NCBI GenBank assembly: GCA_028554795.2
Contig: CM068841.1
Coordinates: 25,291,308 to 25,355,307 of the forward strand
Length of the DNA: 64,000 nucleotides
Direction of reading: 5' to 3'
From: Sinohyriopsis cumingii
Taxonomy: Eukaryota; Mollusca; Bivalvia; Unionida; Unionidae
The notes beneath the pieces are model-generated. The model made no database searches. It was not told the origin of the DNA and saw only the letters and a list, made by a program, of their open reading frames with translations. Both the position numbers and the translations under genes were made by a program. Shown piece by piece: positions 1 to 7,539 of this stretch. Numbering within the stretch: the first letter of the stretch is position 1; each line of letters opens with the position of its first letter.

Positions 1-11
1 ATTGGTTTGTT

Positions 12-239
12 ATGGACGATTCTATATACTACGTCATTGTAAACTTACTGCATCGAATTCCAGAGGAAGAGTTAACGAATTACCAACATCTTGAACACAA
101 TGTCAACTTAGTGAAAGAGGAAACTTCTGAACGAATTGTAATGTGTAGATTAGTGACTAAACGATTTAAATTCGACACTGAAGTAAAACCATGTTTGTGC
201 AAAGAGTACATTTCTTGTGTCAGACCAAAGAGGATTTAG
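12..239 (+). CDS. F-box-like tandem family member, C-terminal part
   Basis: This 75-residue ORF matches the second half of the protein at 487-984: LLHRIPEEELTNYQH corresponds to LLQRIEEDELKDYQH, and both end in a short Cys-containing tail. No in-frame stop is visible before it, so it may be the end of a gene that starts left of the window. Its function is unknown. It belongs to a tandem series of related ORFs at the left of element 1. Confidence 0.5.
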   Translation: MDDSIYYVIVNLLHRIPEEELTNYQHLEHNVNLVKEETSERIVMCRLVTKRFKFDTEVKPCLCKEYISCVRPKRI

Positions 240-251
240 TATGACCTATTC

Positions 252-524
252 ATGGATACTTTGCTAGAGAACATTCGTGCTTTGCCTGTGGAGTTGAGAG
301 AACGCATTTACCGAGAACTGATCAAAATACAAGTGAAACGCAAACTCAAAGTTATTCATCCGTTTTTAACTTATGCTCTGTTCCAAAGTACAAGAAGACT
401 GATTATGAGTGGATATTACATCAGGCACAATGTTAAACGAGGCTATTGGCCACCACCCAACGATTCCAAAAACAGTGTATATACTTATGGATACTTTACA
501 AGAGAACATTTTGGACTTGCTTGA
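252..524 (+). CDS. F-box-like tandem family member, N-terminal type
   Basis: The 90-residue product opens with MDTLLENIRALPVELRERIY, followed by a basic stretch KIQVKRK. The LPVELRERIY segment resembles the start of F-box or similar helical adaptor motifs, but the match is too short to be sure. The same opening recurs at 487 (MDTLQENILDLLEELRERIY), which shows a local duplication. The gene overlaps the next one by 38 bases and has no recognised function. If the F-box reading is right it could recruit a host ubiquitin ligase, which is inference only. Confidence 0.45.
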   Translation: MDTLLENIRALPVELRERIYRELIKIQVKRKLKVIHPFLTYALFQSTRRLIMSGYYIRHNVKRGYWPPPNDSKNSVYTYGYFTREHFGLA

Positions 525-984
525 GGAGTTGAGAGAAAGGATTTACCGAGAACTGGTCAAAATACAAGTCAAACGTAAAGAACAATTGCATCCGTTACGT
601 CATCAGATCTTTAACCACTGGTACCTGAATGGTATAAGAGGACTGATTCGTCAGAAATTTTTTCAGTGGTCAGACCTTGTTGAACACTTTCTGTTTGGGA
701 ATGATGATGAACTAGACGTTCGTAATTTTGGATACTTCGAGATTCACTTACTGCAACGTATTGAGGAAGACGAGTTAAAGGATTACCAACATTTGTTACA
801 TGGAATCTGCTTAGAGAAAGACGAAACATCTAGACAAACTCTGACGTTTCAGTTACACTATGTAACATTTAAATTCCCTACTGGAGAACGAACATGTTTA
901 GTTAGAAATTACCTTTATTGCTTCCGAAACAAAGAGACTATAAAATCAAGTTGCCATGCCACGGATTATGTCACATATTATTGA
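487..984 (+). CDS. F-box-like tandem family member, longest copy
   Basis: The 165-residue product is the most complete member of the family. Residues 1-31 form the LxELRERIYRELVKIQVKRK block. The middle is aromatic and basic, and the second half carries the IHLLQRIEEDELKDYQH segment and a TCLVRNYLYCF tail. The ATG at 487 was chosen over earlier in-frame positions because it aligns with the ATG of the 252 ORF. Neighbouring copies on both sides suggest tandem duplication with divergence, as is common for host-interaction genes near the ends of large DNA viruses and Polintons. Its function is not known. Confidence 0.5.
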   Translation: MDTLQENILDLLEELRERIYRELVKIQVKRKEQLHPLRHQIFNHWYLNGIRGLIRQKFFQWSDLVEHFLFGNDDELDVRNFGYFEIHLLQRIEEDELKDYQHLLHGICLEKDETSRQTLTFQLHYVTFKFPTGERTCLVRNYLYCFRNKETIKSSCHATDYVTYY

Positions 985-1180
985 ACAGATTCCGTGGAAG
1001 GAACTCAATGACCATATTCAAACCGTGGATCATTACCACCGATTATTACAAGAACTGTATCCATTCAATTTGGGACGACAAGTGGTGTGTGTCTTAGTGA
1101 CTTGTTTTCTGGGATTTCGTTTACCAGCCGATTCTTTGTGGACTCTTTACGATCAGTACTTACCACCTCAATGGCCTTAA
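956..1180 (+). CDS. F-box-like tandem family member, C-terminal type
   Basis: This 74-residue ORF aligns with the second half of the family: IIEQIPWKELNDHIQ lies where other copies have LLQRIEEDELKDYQ. It overlaps the end of the preceding ORF and the start of the following one, which fits a compact gene array. It carries no recognisable domain of its own. It may be a small independent gene or a remnant of a duplicated copy. Confidence 0.4.
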   Translation: MPRIMSHIIEQIPWKELNDHIQTVDHYHRLLQELYPFNLGRQVVCVLVTCFLGFRLPADSLWTLYDQYLPPQWP

Positions 1181-1494
1181 ATGGTCACGAAAAACTCCTT
1201 TTGCTCAAAGCCTTGCGGTTTCATCTGGATACTTCTCGACCTCTACGGGAAATAAAGATTCGTCAACTTTTAGCTACCCAAGACGTGTATGACGATGTGT
1301 GTGTAGCTTGTGACTTATATCCCCATTGGACAGATGTCCGTGCCTGGAAAGAATGGGATTTTGAGGCTTGGACCCAAGAAGTGGCCCAGTATGCACGAGA
1401 GTTGTTCAAGGATAAAAGTTACTTTTCAACCCGTGTTAGTGACGGTGCCAGAAGAACCCGTCACCCAGGACGGGACTGTCGTGGACAGGCCTGA
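1171..1494 (+). CDS. Hypothetical element-1 protein
   Basis: The ATG at 1171 (MALNGHEKLLLLKALRF) overlaps the stop of the previous ORF by ten bases. The 107-residue product is rich in charged and aromatic residues (two Trp in WKEWDFEAWTQEV) and has no recognised domain. An overlapping ORF in another frame runs to 1681 and encodes a Cys pair region and a strongly hydrophobic segment of about 25 residues. Whether the two are related is not resolved. A polyadenylation-type hexamer follows at 1695. Confidence 0.4.
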   Translation: MALNGHEKLLLLKALRFHLDTSRPLREIKIRQLLATQDVYDDVCVACDLYPHWTDVRAWKEWDFEAWTQEVAQYARELFKDKSYFSTRVSDGARRTRHPGRDCRGQA

Positions 1495-1694
1495 AAGACC
1501 CTTTCGGGAGGACACTTGTGTGACCTTACCCCCTACTATAGAACTGGTTAGAACATTACCCAAAACATGTTGTTGTACAGACACTTGTTTTTATTCCACG
1601 TTAATGGTTATCATGTGCCTTTTATTCTTGTACTTGAGCCTTTGGCTTTTATGTATTTTTGTCTTTCGTATTCATGTTTGAAAAAAAAAACATT

Positions 1695-1700
1695 CAATAA
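1695..1700 (+). promoter_or_regulatory. Polyadenylation signal AATAAA
   Basis: An AATAAA hexamer sits about 200 bases after the stop of the 1171 ORF and 72 bases before the ATPase start. It probably ends the left gene group before the ATPase promoter begins. Confidence 0.5.
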
Positions 1701-1717
1701 ACGTGTTCTGAAAAACG

Positions 1718-1725
1718 TATATAAA
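1718..1725 (+). promoter_or_regulatory. TATA box of the ATPase gene
   Basis: TATATAAA lies 47 bases before the ATPase ATG and is followed by a CTCACACA motif just before the start. The same pair (TATA-like box, then CTCACACA) precedes the next gene at 2523-2569, which supports a shared promoter layout. Confidence 0.55.
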
Positions 1726-1771
1726 CTCTTGTCTTGTTTGTTTTCGTGTCACAAGTGACATTTCTCACACA

Positions 1772-2515
1772 ATGGCTACCTCTGCTATCTCTGCTCCCTC
1801 TTCCTCTGCTGTCAAAGTCATCGACGAACACTTAAATCGTGCTAGTTGGGAGGCTTTGTATTTTCGCCATCCCTTTAACATGCTCATTGCTGTACCTAGC
1901 GGTTCAGGCAAAACCGAATTCGTCAAACGTTTGATCGAACATAAACATCATTTGATCGATCGGCCACCTCAACGGATCGTGTGGTGTTACAAAGAGTGGC
2001 AATCGTCGTACAGCCTCTTGCGAGAAAGTCAAGGCGATTCCATCGTGTTTGTGGAAGGCATTCCTAAAGAAGACGACGGCATCGTCTCTGACTCCCGTCA
2101 AACCCATTTGGTCATTTTCGACGACATGTTAGGAGAAGACGAAGAAGAAATTAAATTGTGGTTCACGCGCAAAGGGCATCACCGTAATGCCATTGTCGTT
2201 TACATCACCCAAAATTTGTTTCAACAAAGTAAAGCCCATTGCACCATCAGTCTCAATGCGCATTACGTGGTCTTGTTTAAAAGCCCTCGAGATAAATCGC
2301 AAGTGCAAGTCTTAGCCAAACAGTTAGGAACGCGTTGGCTGACTCAGGCGTACGACGATGCCACTCAAACTCCACACGCCTATTTACTCGTCGATTTGAA
2401 ACCTACGACCCCCGAGGATTTGCGATTTCGTCCCCACTTGTTTCACCACTGGTGCCAAGACGGAGGGCCTGTCCTGTACACGTCCCCGTCCTCGACTTCA
2501 TTTCACTCCACATAA
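1772..2515 (+). CDS. FtsK/HerA-type DNA packaging ATPase
   Basis: The 247-residue protein is the genome-packaging ATPase of Polintons and adintoviruses, which pumps DNA into preformed capsids. Walker A is VPSGSGKT at residues 41-48, Walker B is HLVIFDDM at about 112-119 with Asp117 and Asp118, and the polar sensor-like segment YITQN follows at 144-148. This order and size are typical for the family. The start is set by an ATG 47 bases after a TATA box. A basic core-like gene follows with its own promoter. The frame is open throughout. Confidence 0.93.
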   Translation: MATSAISAPSSSAVKVIDEHLNRASWEALYFRHPFNMLIAVPSGSGKTEFVKRLIEHKHHLIDRPPQRIVWCYKEWQSSYSLLRESQGDSIVFVEGIPKEDDGIVSDSRQTHLVIFDDMLGEDEEEIKLWFTRKGHHRNAIVVYITQNLFQQSKAHCTISLNAHYVVLFKSPRDKSQVQVLAKQLGTRWLTQAYDDATQTPHAYLLVDLKPTTPEDLRFRPHLFHHWCQDGGPVLYTSPSSTSFHST

Positions 2516-2522
2516 AAAAATC

Positions 2523-2530
2523 TATAAAAA
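2523..2530 (+). promoter_or_regulatory. TATA box of the basic core protein gene
   Basis: TATAAAAA begins eight bases after the ATPase stop and lies 46 bases before the ATG at 2569, the same spacing as the ATPase promoter. CTCACACA follows at about 2552. Confidence 0.55.
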
Positions 2531-2568
2531 CCTCAGACCCTTTTTCGTCTGTCTCACACAACGTCAAC

Positions 2569-3501
2569 ATGACGTCCCTTCAGTCGCATCTTCCCGTCAA
2601 ATTGATTCGTGCCTTGTATGGCATCAGTCGAGAAAAAAATCCACAAATACGAGCTCGTGTCTTAGAAGCTAGTCTCAAAGAAGTCTTACGATGGTTCACG
2701 GTGACGGCACGTCAAATACTCCAAGGAATCATTCAGATTCCTCATCAAACCAAACGCTTTTTCGATCGAAACAAAGTCGCTTTGGTCCAACTGGCCGATC
2801 CCCGCATCGACACTCAAACCAAAAAACAAATCATTTTGAAACCTGGAGGGAGCGGTACTCTAGGAGGGGTCATCATTCGCTCACTCTTAAGATGGGATCC
2901 TAATGCCCCCAAAGTTATACCCAAGAAAAAAGTCCAACGAAGCCCCAAGAAGAAAACGAAAAAGACCAGGTCCCCAAGAAGAACTTCTCCAGTGGCAGGA
3001 CCCTCCTCTGACCAGACACCACTCCGGAAAAAGAAAAGAAGCCCCCAGAAAAAGAAACAGAGAAAAAGTCTACAGAAAAAGAAAAGTCCACAGAAAAAAA
3101 CTAATCGCAAGAGAGGCACTTCGGCCAGGACGCAACTTTACACTCGCAAACCACGACCTGCCACGGTAGTGACACGGTCACCGGCAGTCTCACGTTCATC
3201 CACTTCTCCGTTGATGACACCAAGAACTGAAGAGTACTTGGAGACGTTGATCACACCAAGAACATCTCCGTTGATGACCCCAAAAAGAACTTCCCCAGTG
3301 GCAGGACCCTCCAATTTAGCGGCAGTGGCTGCTGCTCACAAAGTACCTTCTCCCAAAATCAAAGTCCATGAAAGATGGGGCATGTTACAAAGTTTACTGG
3401 ATTTGTCCAAGCAAGAACTGGCTCGATTGAGTCCGTTGCGAACCCCTGCACGACGTGTCATGCCTGTCCTCAAACTGATACGACGTAAAGACAATCAGTG
3501 A
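2569..3501 (+). CDS. Basic core-like protein with histone H1-like tail
   Basis: The ATG at 2569 gives 310 residues. Residues 1 to about 115 form a helical domain that contains LADPRIDTQTKKQI and a Gly-rich GGSGTLGG loop, and this half aligns with the smaller protein encoded at 3580-3966. From about residue 120 the chain is a Lys/Arg/Pro/Ser-rich tail with repeated SPKKK and SPRR motifs, the type used by linker histones and viral core proteins to bind the DNA minor groove. The duplicated phrase TSPVAGPS occurs twice. It probably condenses the genome inside the particle, by analogy with adenovirus core proteins. The assignment rests on composition and synteny. Confidence 0.65.
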   Translation: MTSLQSHLPVKLIRALYGISREKNPQIRARVLEASLKEVLRWFTVTARQILQGIIQIPHQTKRFFDRNKVALVQLADPRIDTQTKKQIILKPGGSGTLGGVIIRSLLRWDPNAPKVIPKKKVQRSPKKKTKKTRSPRRTSPVAGPSSDQTPLRKKKRSPQKKKQRKSLQKKKSPQKKTNRKRGTSARTQLYTRKPRPATVVTRSPAVSRSSTSPLMTPRTEEYLETLITPRTSPLMTPKRTSPVAGPSNLAAVAAAHKVPSPKIKVHERWGMLQSLLDLSKQELARLSPLRTPARRVMPVLKLIRRKDNQ

Positions 3502-3514
3502 CGACGCGTTCCAG

Positions 3515-3523
3515 TATAAAAAA
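3515..3523 (+). promoter_or_regulatory. TATA box upstream of the small core-like gene
   Basis: TATAAAAAA lies 65 bases before the ATG at 3580 and just after the stop of the preceding gene, the third TATA-type box placed between genes in this element. Confidence 0.45.
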
Positions 3524-3579
3524 GGTGTGTGACCAAGTCGGGGGTATCAGTGTTTTTTGGTGCTCCTGAAGACTCAAAG

Positions 3580-3966
3580 ATGTCGCCCTCCAGAAAACCC
3601 CAAGGAAAGAAAAGAAAAGGACTACCACCACGTTTAGTCAAACATGGGGACATGTTATCTGTCCTGTCCAAAGCTTCTTCACCTCTACGAAAAAAACTCA
3701 TTCAATCGGCCTCCAAAGAGGTCATCGATACCGTGTGCGAATGTTGTTTGAACGTCTTGAAAGGCACGATCCCTTTGTCCAAACACCAGAAACAACGCTT
3801 AAGCAAACATCGTCACGTTCTTCGCCAAATGGTTCGAAAGAAAATTCCCATTCGTCAAAAGAAGAAGATGTTAGTGCAACGTGGAGGCATTTTGCCTCTC
3901 TTGTTAGGCCCCATACTGAAACGAGTCTTGGGAACCATGTTGGGAGGACTGGTGGGAGCAAGATAA
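3580..3966 (+). CDS. Small basic Polinton protein, adenovirus core/protein X-like
   Basis: The 128-residue product has the pattern RKKLIQSASKEVIDTVCECC, then SKHQKQRLSKH, then KKKMLVQRGGILPLLLGPIL, which I recognise as a conserved small protein of Polintons and adintoviruses. It combines a basic body with a hydrophobic Gly-rich C terminus. It shares its layout with the N-terminal half of the 2569 product, so the two genes look like paralogues. A role in virion core or capsid interior is inferred. The ATG at 3580 is preferred over an upstream GTG. Confidence 0.65.
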   Translation: MSPSRKPQGKKRKGLPPRLVKHGDMLSVLSKASSPLRKKLIQSASKEVIDTVCECCLNVLKGTIPLSKHQKQRLSKHRHVLRQMVRKKIPIRQKKKMLVQRGGILPLLLGPILKRVLGTMLGGLVGAR

Positions 3967-4082
3967 AAAGGCCCTCGAAAGTCCCAAGATCTCAGAATCG
4001 ACCCCTGACAACCCCATGGAAGGACGAAAACTGGCTTTAGTGGCAAGAACAACGCACCCCGCATTTACCTCCCAATCCCCAT

Positions 4083-4607
4083 TTGAGCGAGATCTCCCAG
4101 TTACAACACGAATTGCAGTCCTTGATGGATCGCCAAGATTTGTCCGAAACAGAAAAATCGCAAAAGTACGGTCAACTCTTGCAACGACTACAACTCTTTC
4201 ACCAGAAAGCTTTAGACGAAACAGCTCTACCCACTCTGAAAGATTTTAAGACCTTGATGAAAAGTCCAGCACCATCACCAGTATCAGTACCAGTACCACC
4301 AGTACCAGTGGCCAAGACAGAAAAAGGAAAAGAAGAAGAAGGGTTTCAAACTCCACCAGAAAAAGTACGCAAGTTAACAACACCACCTACCTCCAGAATT
4401 GGATGGATTAAAAAGATGATGGCCACCCCTTCTTCATCACAAGAGAAAAAGAAAGTGAAGACAGAAGTGAAACAAGAACCGATATCCCCCGCTCAGACAT
4501 CCTCCTCTTCAACACATATTGCCTGTCGCACACGCAAAGCATTGCAATCCAAGAAAATACCCCAAGAGAAAAAGAGTAGCATTCTCCAAGAGTGGGTGTC
4601 TTATTAA
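4083..4607 (+). CDS. Conserved Polinton protein with N-terminal helical motif
   Basis: The first 45 residues (SEISQLQHELQSLMDRQDLS, then EKSQKYGQLLQRLQLF) match the pattern of a widespread Polinton family that normally sits directly after the small core protein, as here. The rest is Pro/Ser/Lys-rich and probably disordered, with a basic C terminus. The start is uncertain. It is followed 18 bases later by the integrase. A structural or scaffolding role is possible but not shown. Confidence 0.55.
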   Translation: MSEISQLQHELQSLMDRQDLSETEKSQKYGQLLQRLQLFHQKALDETALPTLKDFKTLMKSPAPSPVSVPVPPVPVAKTEKGKEEEGFQTPPEKVRKLTTPPTSRIGWIKKMMATPSSSQEKKKVKTEVKQEPISPAQTSSSSTHIACRTRKALQSKKIPQEKKSSILQEWVSY

Positions 4608-4625
4608 CACACAAACACACCAAAA

Positions 4626-5735
4626 ATGGAAAAAGTCTTAGCTAGCATTTACTACGATCCCTCGCATCCTGCAGGTTACGCAGGAGTTCAAAAATTGTAT
4701 CGTGCTGCCAAAACGCGACTGAAAAGTCTCCGTTTACCTCAAGTGCAACGATGGTTACAAGAACAAGCTACCTACACTTTACACAAACCCATTCGACGCA
4801 AGTTTGCCAGAAGTCGCACCCGAGTGGAAGGCATCGATCATCAATGGCAAGCCGATTTAGCCGATGTCTCTCATTTGGCCAGCTACAATCGTGGCTACAA
4901 ATATTTGTTTTGTGTCATCGACGTCTTTTCCAAATTTGCCTGGGTCGTGCCCTTGACTTCCAAATCCAGCAGCGAGTTAGTGCGAGCCCTGCAATGGGTG
5001 TTGAAACAAAGCGGTCGTCACCCTCTTCGATGGCAAACGGACAAAGGCACCGAATTTCTGAACCAAGCTTTCCAAAAAGAATTAAAGAAACGTGACATTC
5101 ATTTTTTTACCATTGAGAATCCCGAAACCAAAGCCAGCATCGTGGAACGTTTTCAACGCACTTTAAAAGAACGCATGTGGAAATATTTTACGCATCACCA
5201 CACTCTGAATTACATCGACATCTTACCACACCTGGTGCAAGCGTACAACCAATCTTACCATCGAAGCATTGGACGTGCCCCGCAAGAAGTGACTCCTGAC
5301 AACGAAGTGCTGGTGTTTGAGCGCCTGTTTGGTACGTCCCCGACGAGAGCTGTCCCCAAGAAAAGTGGAGAGTTGGCCGTAGGAGATTGGGTGCGCATAC
5401 TCAAAACCAAATGCACTTTCGACAAAGGTTACTTACCTAACTGGACGACCGAATTGTTTCGCGTCACTGGACGAATGCATGGCCGTCATCCTGCCGTCTA
5501 TAAATTGGAAGACATGAACGGAGAAGTGCTCAAAGGAACGTTTTATTTGCCCGAGTTACAACGTGTCACCAAAAAAGAAGACGACGTGTACGACATCGAA
5601 AGCATTCTCGAACGCAGAACCCGTAAAGTGGGCAAACGACGTGTCAAAGAAGTCAAAGTACGTTGGAAAGGATATCCACCCAGTTTTGATTCTTGGTTCG
5701 ACGCTTCGCAAGTCATCGACTATAAAAAGAAGTGA
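4626..5735 (+). CDS. Retrovirus-like integrase with chromodomain
   Basis: The 369-residue protein is an RVE-family DDE integrase that would insert linear element DNA into the host genome. The catalytic acids are Asp77 in WQADLAD, Asp139 in WQTDKGTEF and Glu174 in SIVERFQRTL, giving the expected D-D(35)E core. An SH3-like region follows at about 245-310. Residues from about 318 to the end form a chromodomain (YDIESIL at the start, VRWKGYPPSFDSW near the end), which in integrases of this type is thought to direct insertion to marked chromatin. It differs from the integrase of element 2, which lacks a chromodomain. The frame is fully open. Confidence 0.95.
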   Translation: MEKVLASIYYDPSHPAGYAGVQKLYRAAKTRLKSLRLPQVQRWLQEQATYTLHKPIRRKFARSRTRVEGIDHQWQADLADVSHLASYNRGYKYLFCVIDVFSKFAWVVPLTSKSSSELVRALQWVLKQSGRHPLRWQTDKGTEFLNQAFQKELKKRDIHFFTIENPETKASIVERFQRTLKERMWKYFTHHHTLNYIDILPHLVQAYNQSYHRSIGRAPQEVTPDNEVLVFERLFGTSPTRAVPKKSGELAVGDWVRILKTKCTFDKGYLPNWTTELFRVTGRMHGRHPAVYKLEDMNGEVLKGTFYLPELQRVTKKEDDVYDIESILERRTRKVGKRRVKEVKVRWKGYPPSFDSWFDASQVIDYKKK

Positions 5736-5740
5736 CCATC

Positions 5741-6142
5741 ATGCCCTTTCACACAGACGCAGCTACGTCGACCACTGTTTCACCTAGTTCTTCTGTGCAA
5801 GATTTACAAAAACAACCCTTGTGGGTGTGGTGTGGAGAACGTGTGCCTAAAACGCAAATCGTCTTTTTCTGCCAAATCTTCGTGGTGTATTGTGTCATCG
5901 GGGCAGCCATTGCCAATTTGAGTGTGCAACAAGGAGACAAACAATTGTGGACCATTTTATTGAGCAGTTGCATCGGTTACCTACTTCCCAATCCCTCCCT
6001 GAAATTCTCCTCGAACGGGAACCTTGTGTCTAGTGCCAATGCCAGTCACCAGTCCAACCACAACCAGAACCCCATTTTGGGCGGAGACACACCTCTGACG
6101 TCCAGTAACCCCTCGGACAGCCACAGAACTCTGGAATTATGA
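5741..6142 (+). CDS. Conserved two-helix membrane protein
   Basis: The ATG at 5741 gives 133 residues. A conserved PLWVWCGERVPKTQIVFFCQ segment leads into two hydrophobic segments (about residues 43-60 and 70-87, the second containing LLSSCIGYLLPNPSL), followed by a polar Asn/Ser-rich tail. I recognise this as a small membrane protein common in animal Polintons. It overlaps the penton-like gene by four bases. Its role is not known; membrane remodelling or virion entry are guesses. Confidence 0.6.
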   Translation: MPFHTDAATSTTVSPSSSVQDLQKQPLWVWCGERVPKTQIVFFCQIFVVYCVIGAAIANLSVQQGDKQLWTILLSSCIGYLLPNPSLKFSSNGNLVSSANASHQSNHNQNPILGGDTPLTSSNPSDSHRTLEL

Positions 6143-7101
6143 GTCACCAAAACCAATTTTACTTAACCTTACCCAGTGACAGTTCCATGGAGGTGTTTCC
6201 CAACAACACGTTGTGCTGTTACACGGCCAAATTACCTCAGGCCATCCCCTTAGATCACGAAGCCCATTGGGAAGTGGCTTTGGTAGAAATGATTTACCCA
6301 ACACAAATCAAAAACATCACCGAAACTCAAAACACTTTTGACGTCGAAATTTTGGACCCAGCACTGCAGCAAACCATGACGGGCAGTCCTCAACATAACT
6401 CACATCTTGCAAAGGAGCTATTACCCCGCAGCAGTGACTCTTCTCCCCCTCTTTTCGTTTATCGCTTTAAAATTAATTCAGGCCATTATTTTAGTGGTCA
6501 ACATCTGGTGGAGGCCATCGCTGACAAATTCTATGCAACCTTTGACAAAGTTCTGACCACAGCAAAAAAACGTGTCACCATCGAGTATCACAAACTGTCT
6601 CACCGTCTACTCATTAAATTTCAAAGTGATGAAAAAAGTATACGTATTTAATTTTGCCCTGGATTGTATGACATTTTGGGTGGAAACCTCAATATGATCA
6701 CGGATAAGCAGACCAAAAAAATTATTAAAATGGCAGAGATTGACAACGACATGCATTTTGCAAGGTATTTTCGTTTCCCGGTAGAACTGAACCAAGGACT
6801 GAATTTGATGTTCGTGTACTCCGATGTGGTGGAGTACAACGTGGTGGGACACACCTCCGTACCATTACTGCGTGTCATCCCTTTCAAAGTAAATTCTGCC
6901 ACGGTCACTGACGAGGAAGGTGGAAAGACTTACCACGTCCACCGCGAATTTGTCCATCCTCACTATTTGCCTGTCAGCAAGTCTTATTTGGACACGGTCA
7001 ACATTGCTATAAAAGGAGATCTGGGACAAAATATTCGATTCACCAAAGGAAAAGTCACGGTGAAACTCCATTTTCGAAAACGGTTTTCTCACGACTTGTA
7101 A
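6139..7101 (+). pseudogene. Penton-like minor capsid region (fossil, broken)
   Basis: The opening FYLTLPSDSSMEVFPNNTL, followed by a WEVALVEMIYP-type phrase, is the signature I associate with the single-jelly-roll minor capsid or penton-like protein of Polintons and adintoviruses. The later part, with a PVELNQGLNLMFVYSDVVEY segment, continues the family. Position between the membrane protein and the pVI-like gene, ahead of the major capsid, is as expected. The region does not read as one open frame in this copy. Confidence 0.7.
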
Positions 7102-7104
7102 GTC

Positions 7105-7521
7105 ATGTATCCAGTGTACCGAGGGGTTGCTCGACAGCGAGGACACGGTTTAGGAGATATGTTAAAATCGGCCTTTCGTTCGGTGGCCTCGGTGTTGAAA
7201 CCGATGGTGACACGCGGATTGCACGCTTTGAAAGATGCGGCACTGACGCAAGGCAAAGAATTTCTCCAAAATGTCATCATCGACAAACAAAACCCTAAAG
7301 AAGCCTTCATGAGGGCAGGCAAAAATGTCTTGCTGCAAACGGGCAAAGACATTTTGGGTCGCCGAGACACACCTATAAATGCCCTGCACGCTACCGAATC
7401 AGGCATTCAGCAAGGACAAGGCAGAAAGAGACGACGAAGAAAACACCCTTTCACCAGACTTCAAGCTAGAAAGGCCAAGAAAAGAAGAACCGTTCGAGAC
7501 TTAGACGTTTTCGATTATTGA
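7105..7521 (+). CDS. pVI/pX-like capsid-interior protein
   Basis: The 138-residue product starts MYPVYRGVARQRGHGLGDML, has an amphipathic helical middle and ends with clustered Arg/Lys (GRKRRRRKHPF and KAKKRR). The arrangement of a YRG...GHGLG start, an amphipathic helix and a basic end, immediately before the major capsid gene, fits the protein VI/X-like family of Polintons. Element 2 has a counterpart in the same place (27,431-27,862) with VYRAYYGDGLGS. By analogy it may help membrane lysis or bind DNA to the capsid. Confidence 0.6.
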   Translation: MYPVYRGVARQRGHGLGDMLKSAFRSVASVLKPMVTRGLHALKDAALTQGKEFLQNVIIDKQNPKEAFMRAGKNVLLQTGKDILGRRDTPINALHATESGIQQGQGRKRRRRKHPFTRLQARKAKKRRTVRDLDVFDY

Positions 7522-7539
7522 GAAAGAACAGAACAAAAA

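Noticed and set aside
2814-3119. Phe/Leu-rich minus-strand ORF
   Set aside because: It is the complement of the Lys-rich tail of the core-like protein.
4016-4249. ORF beginning MEGRKLALVARTT
   Set aside because: It overlaps the conserved Polinton protein at 4083-4607 in another frame and has no family features.
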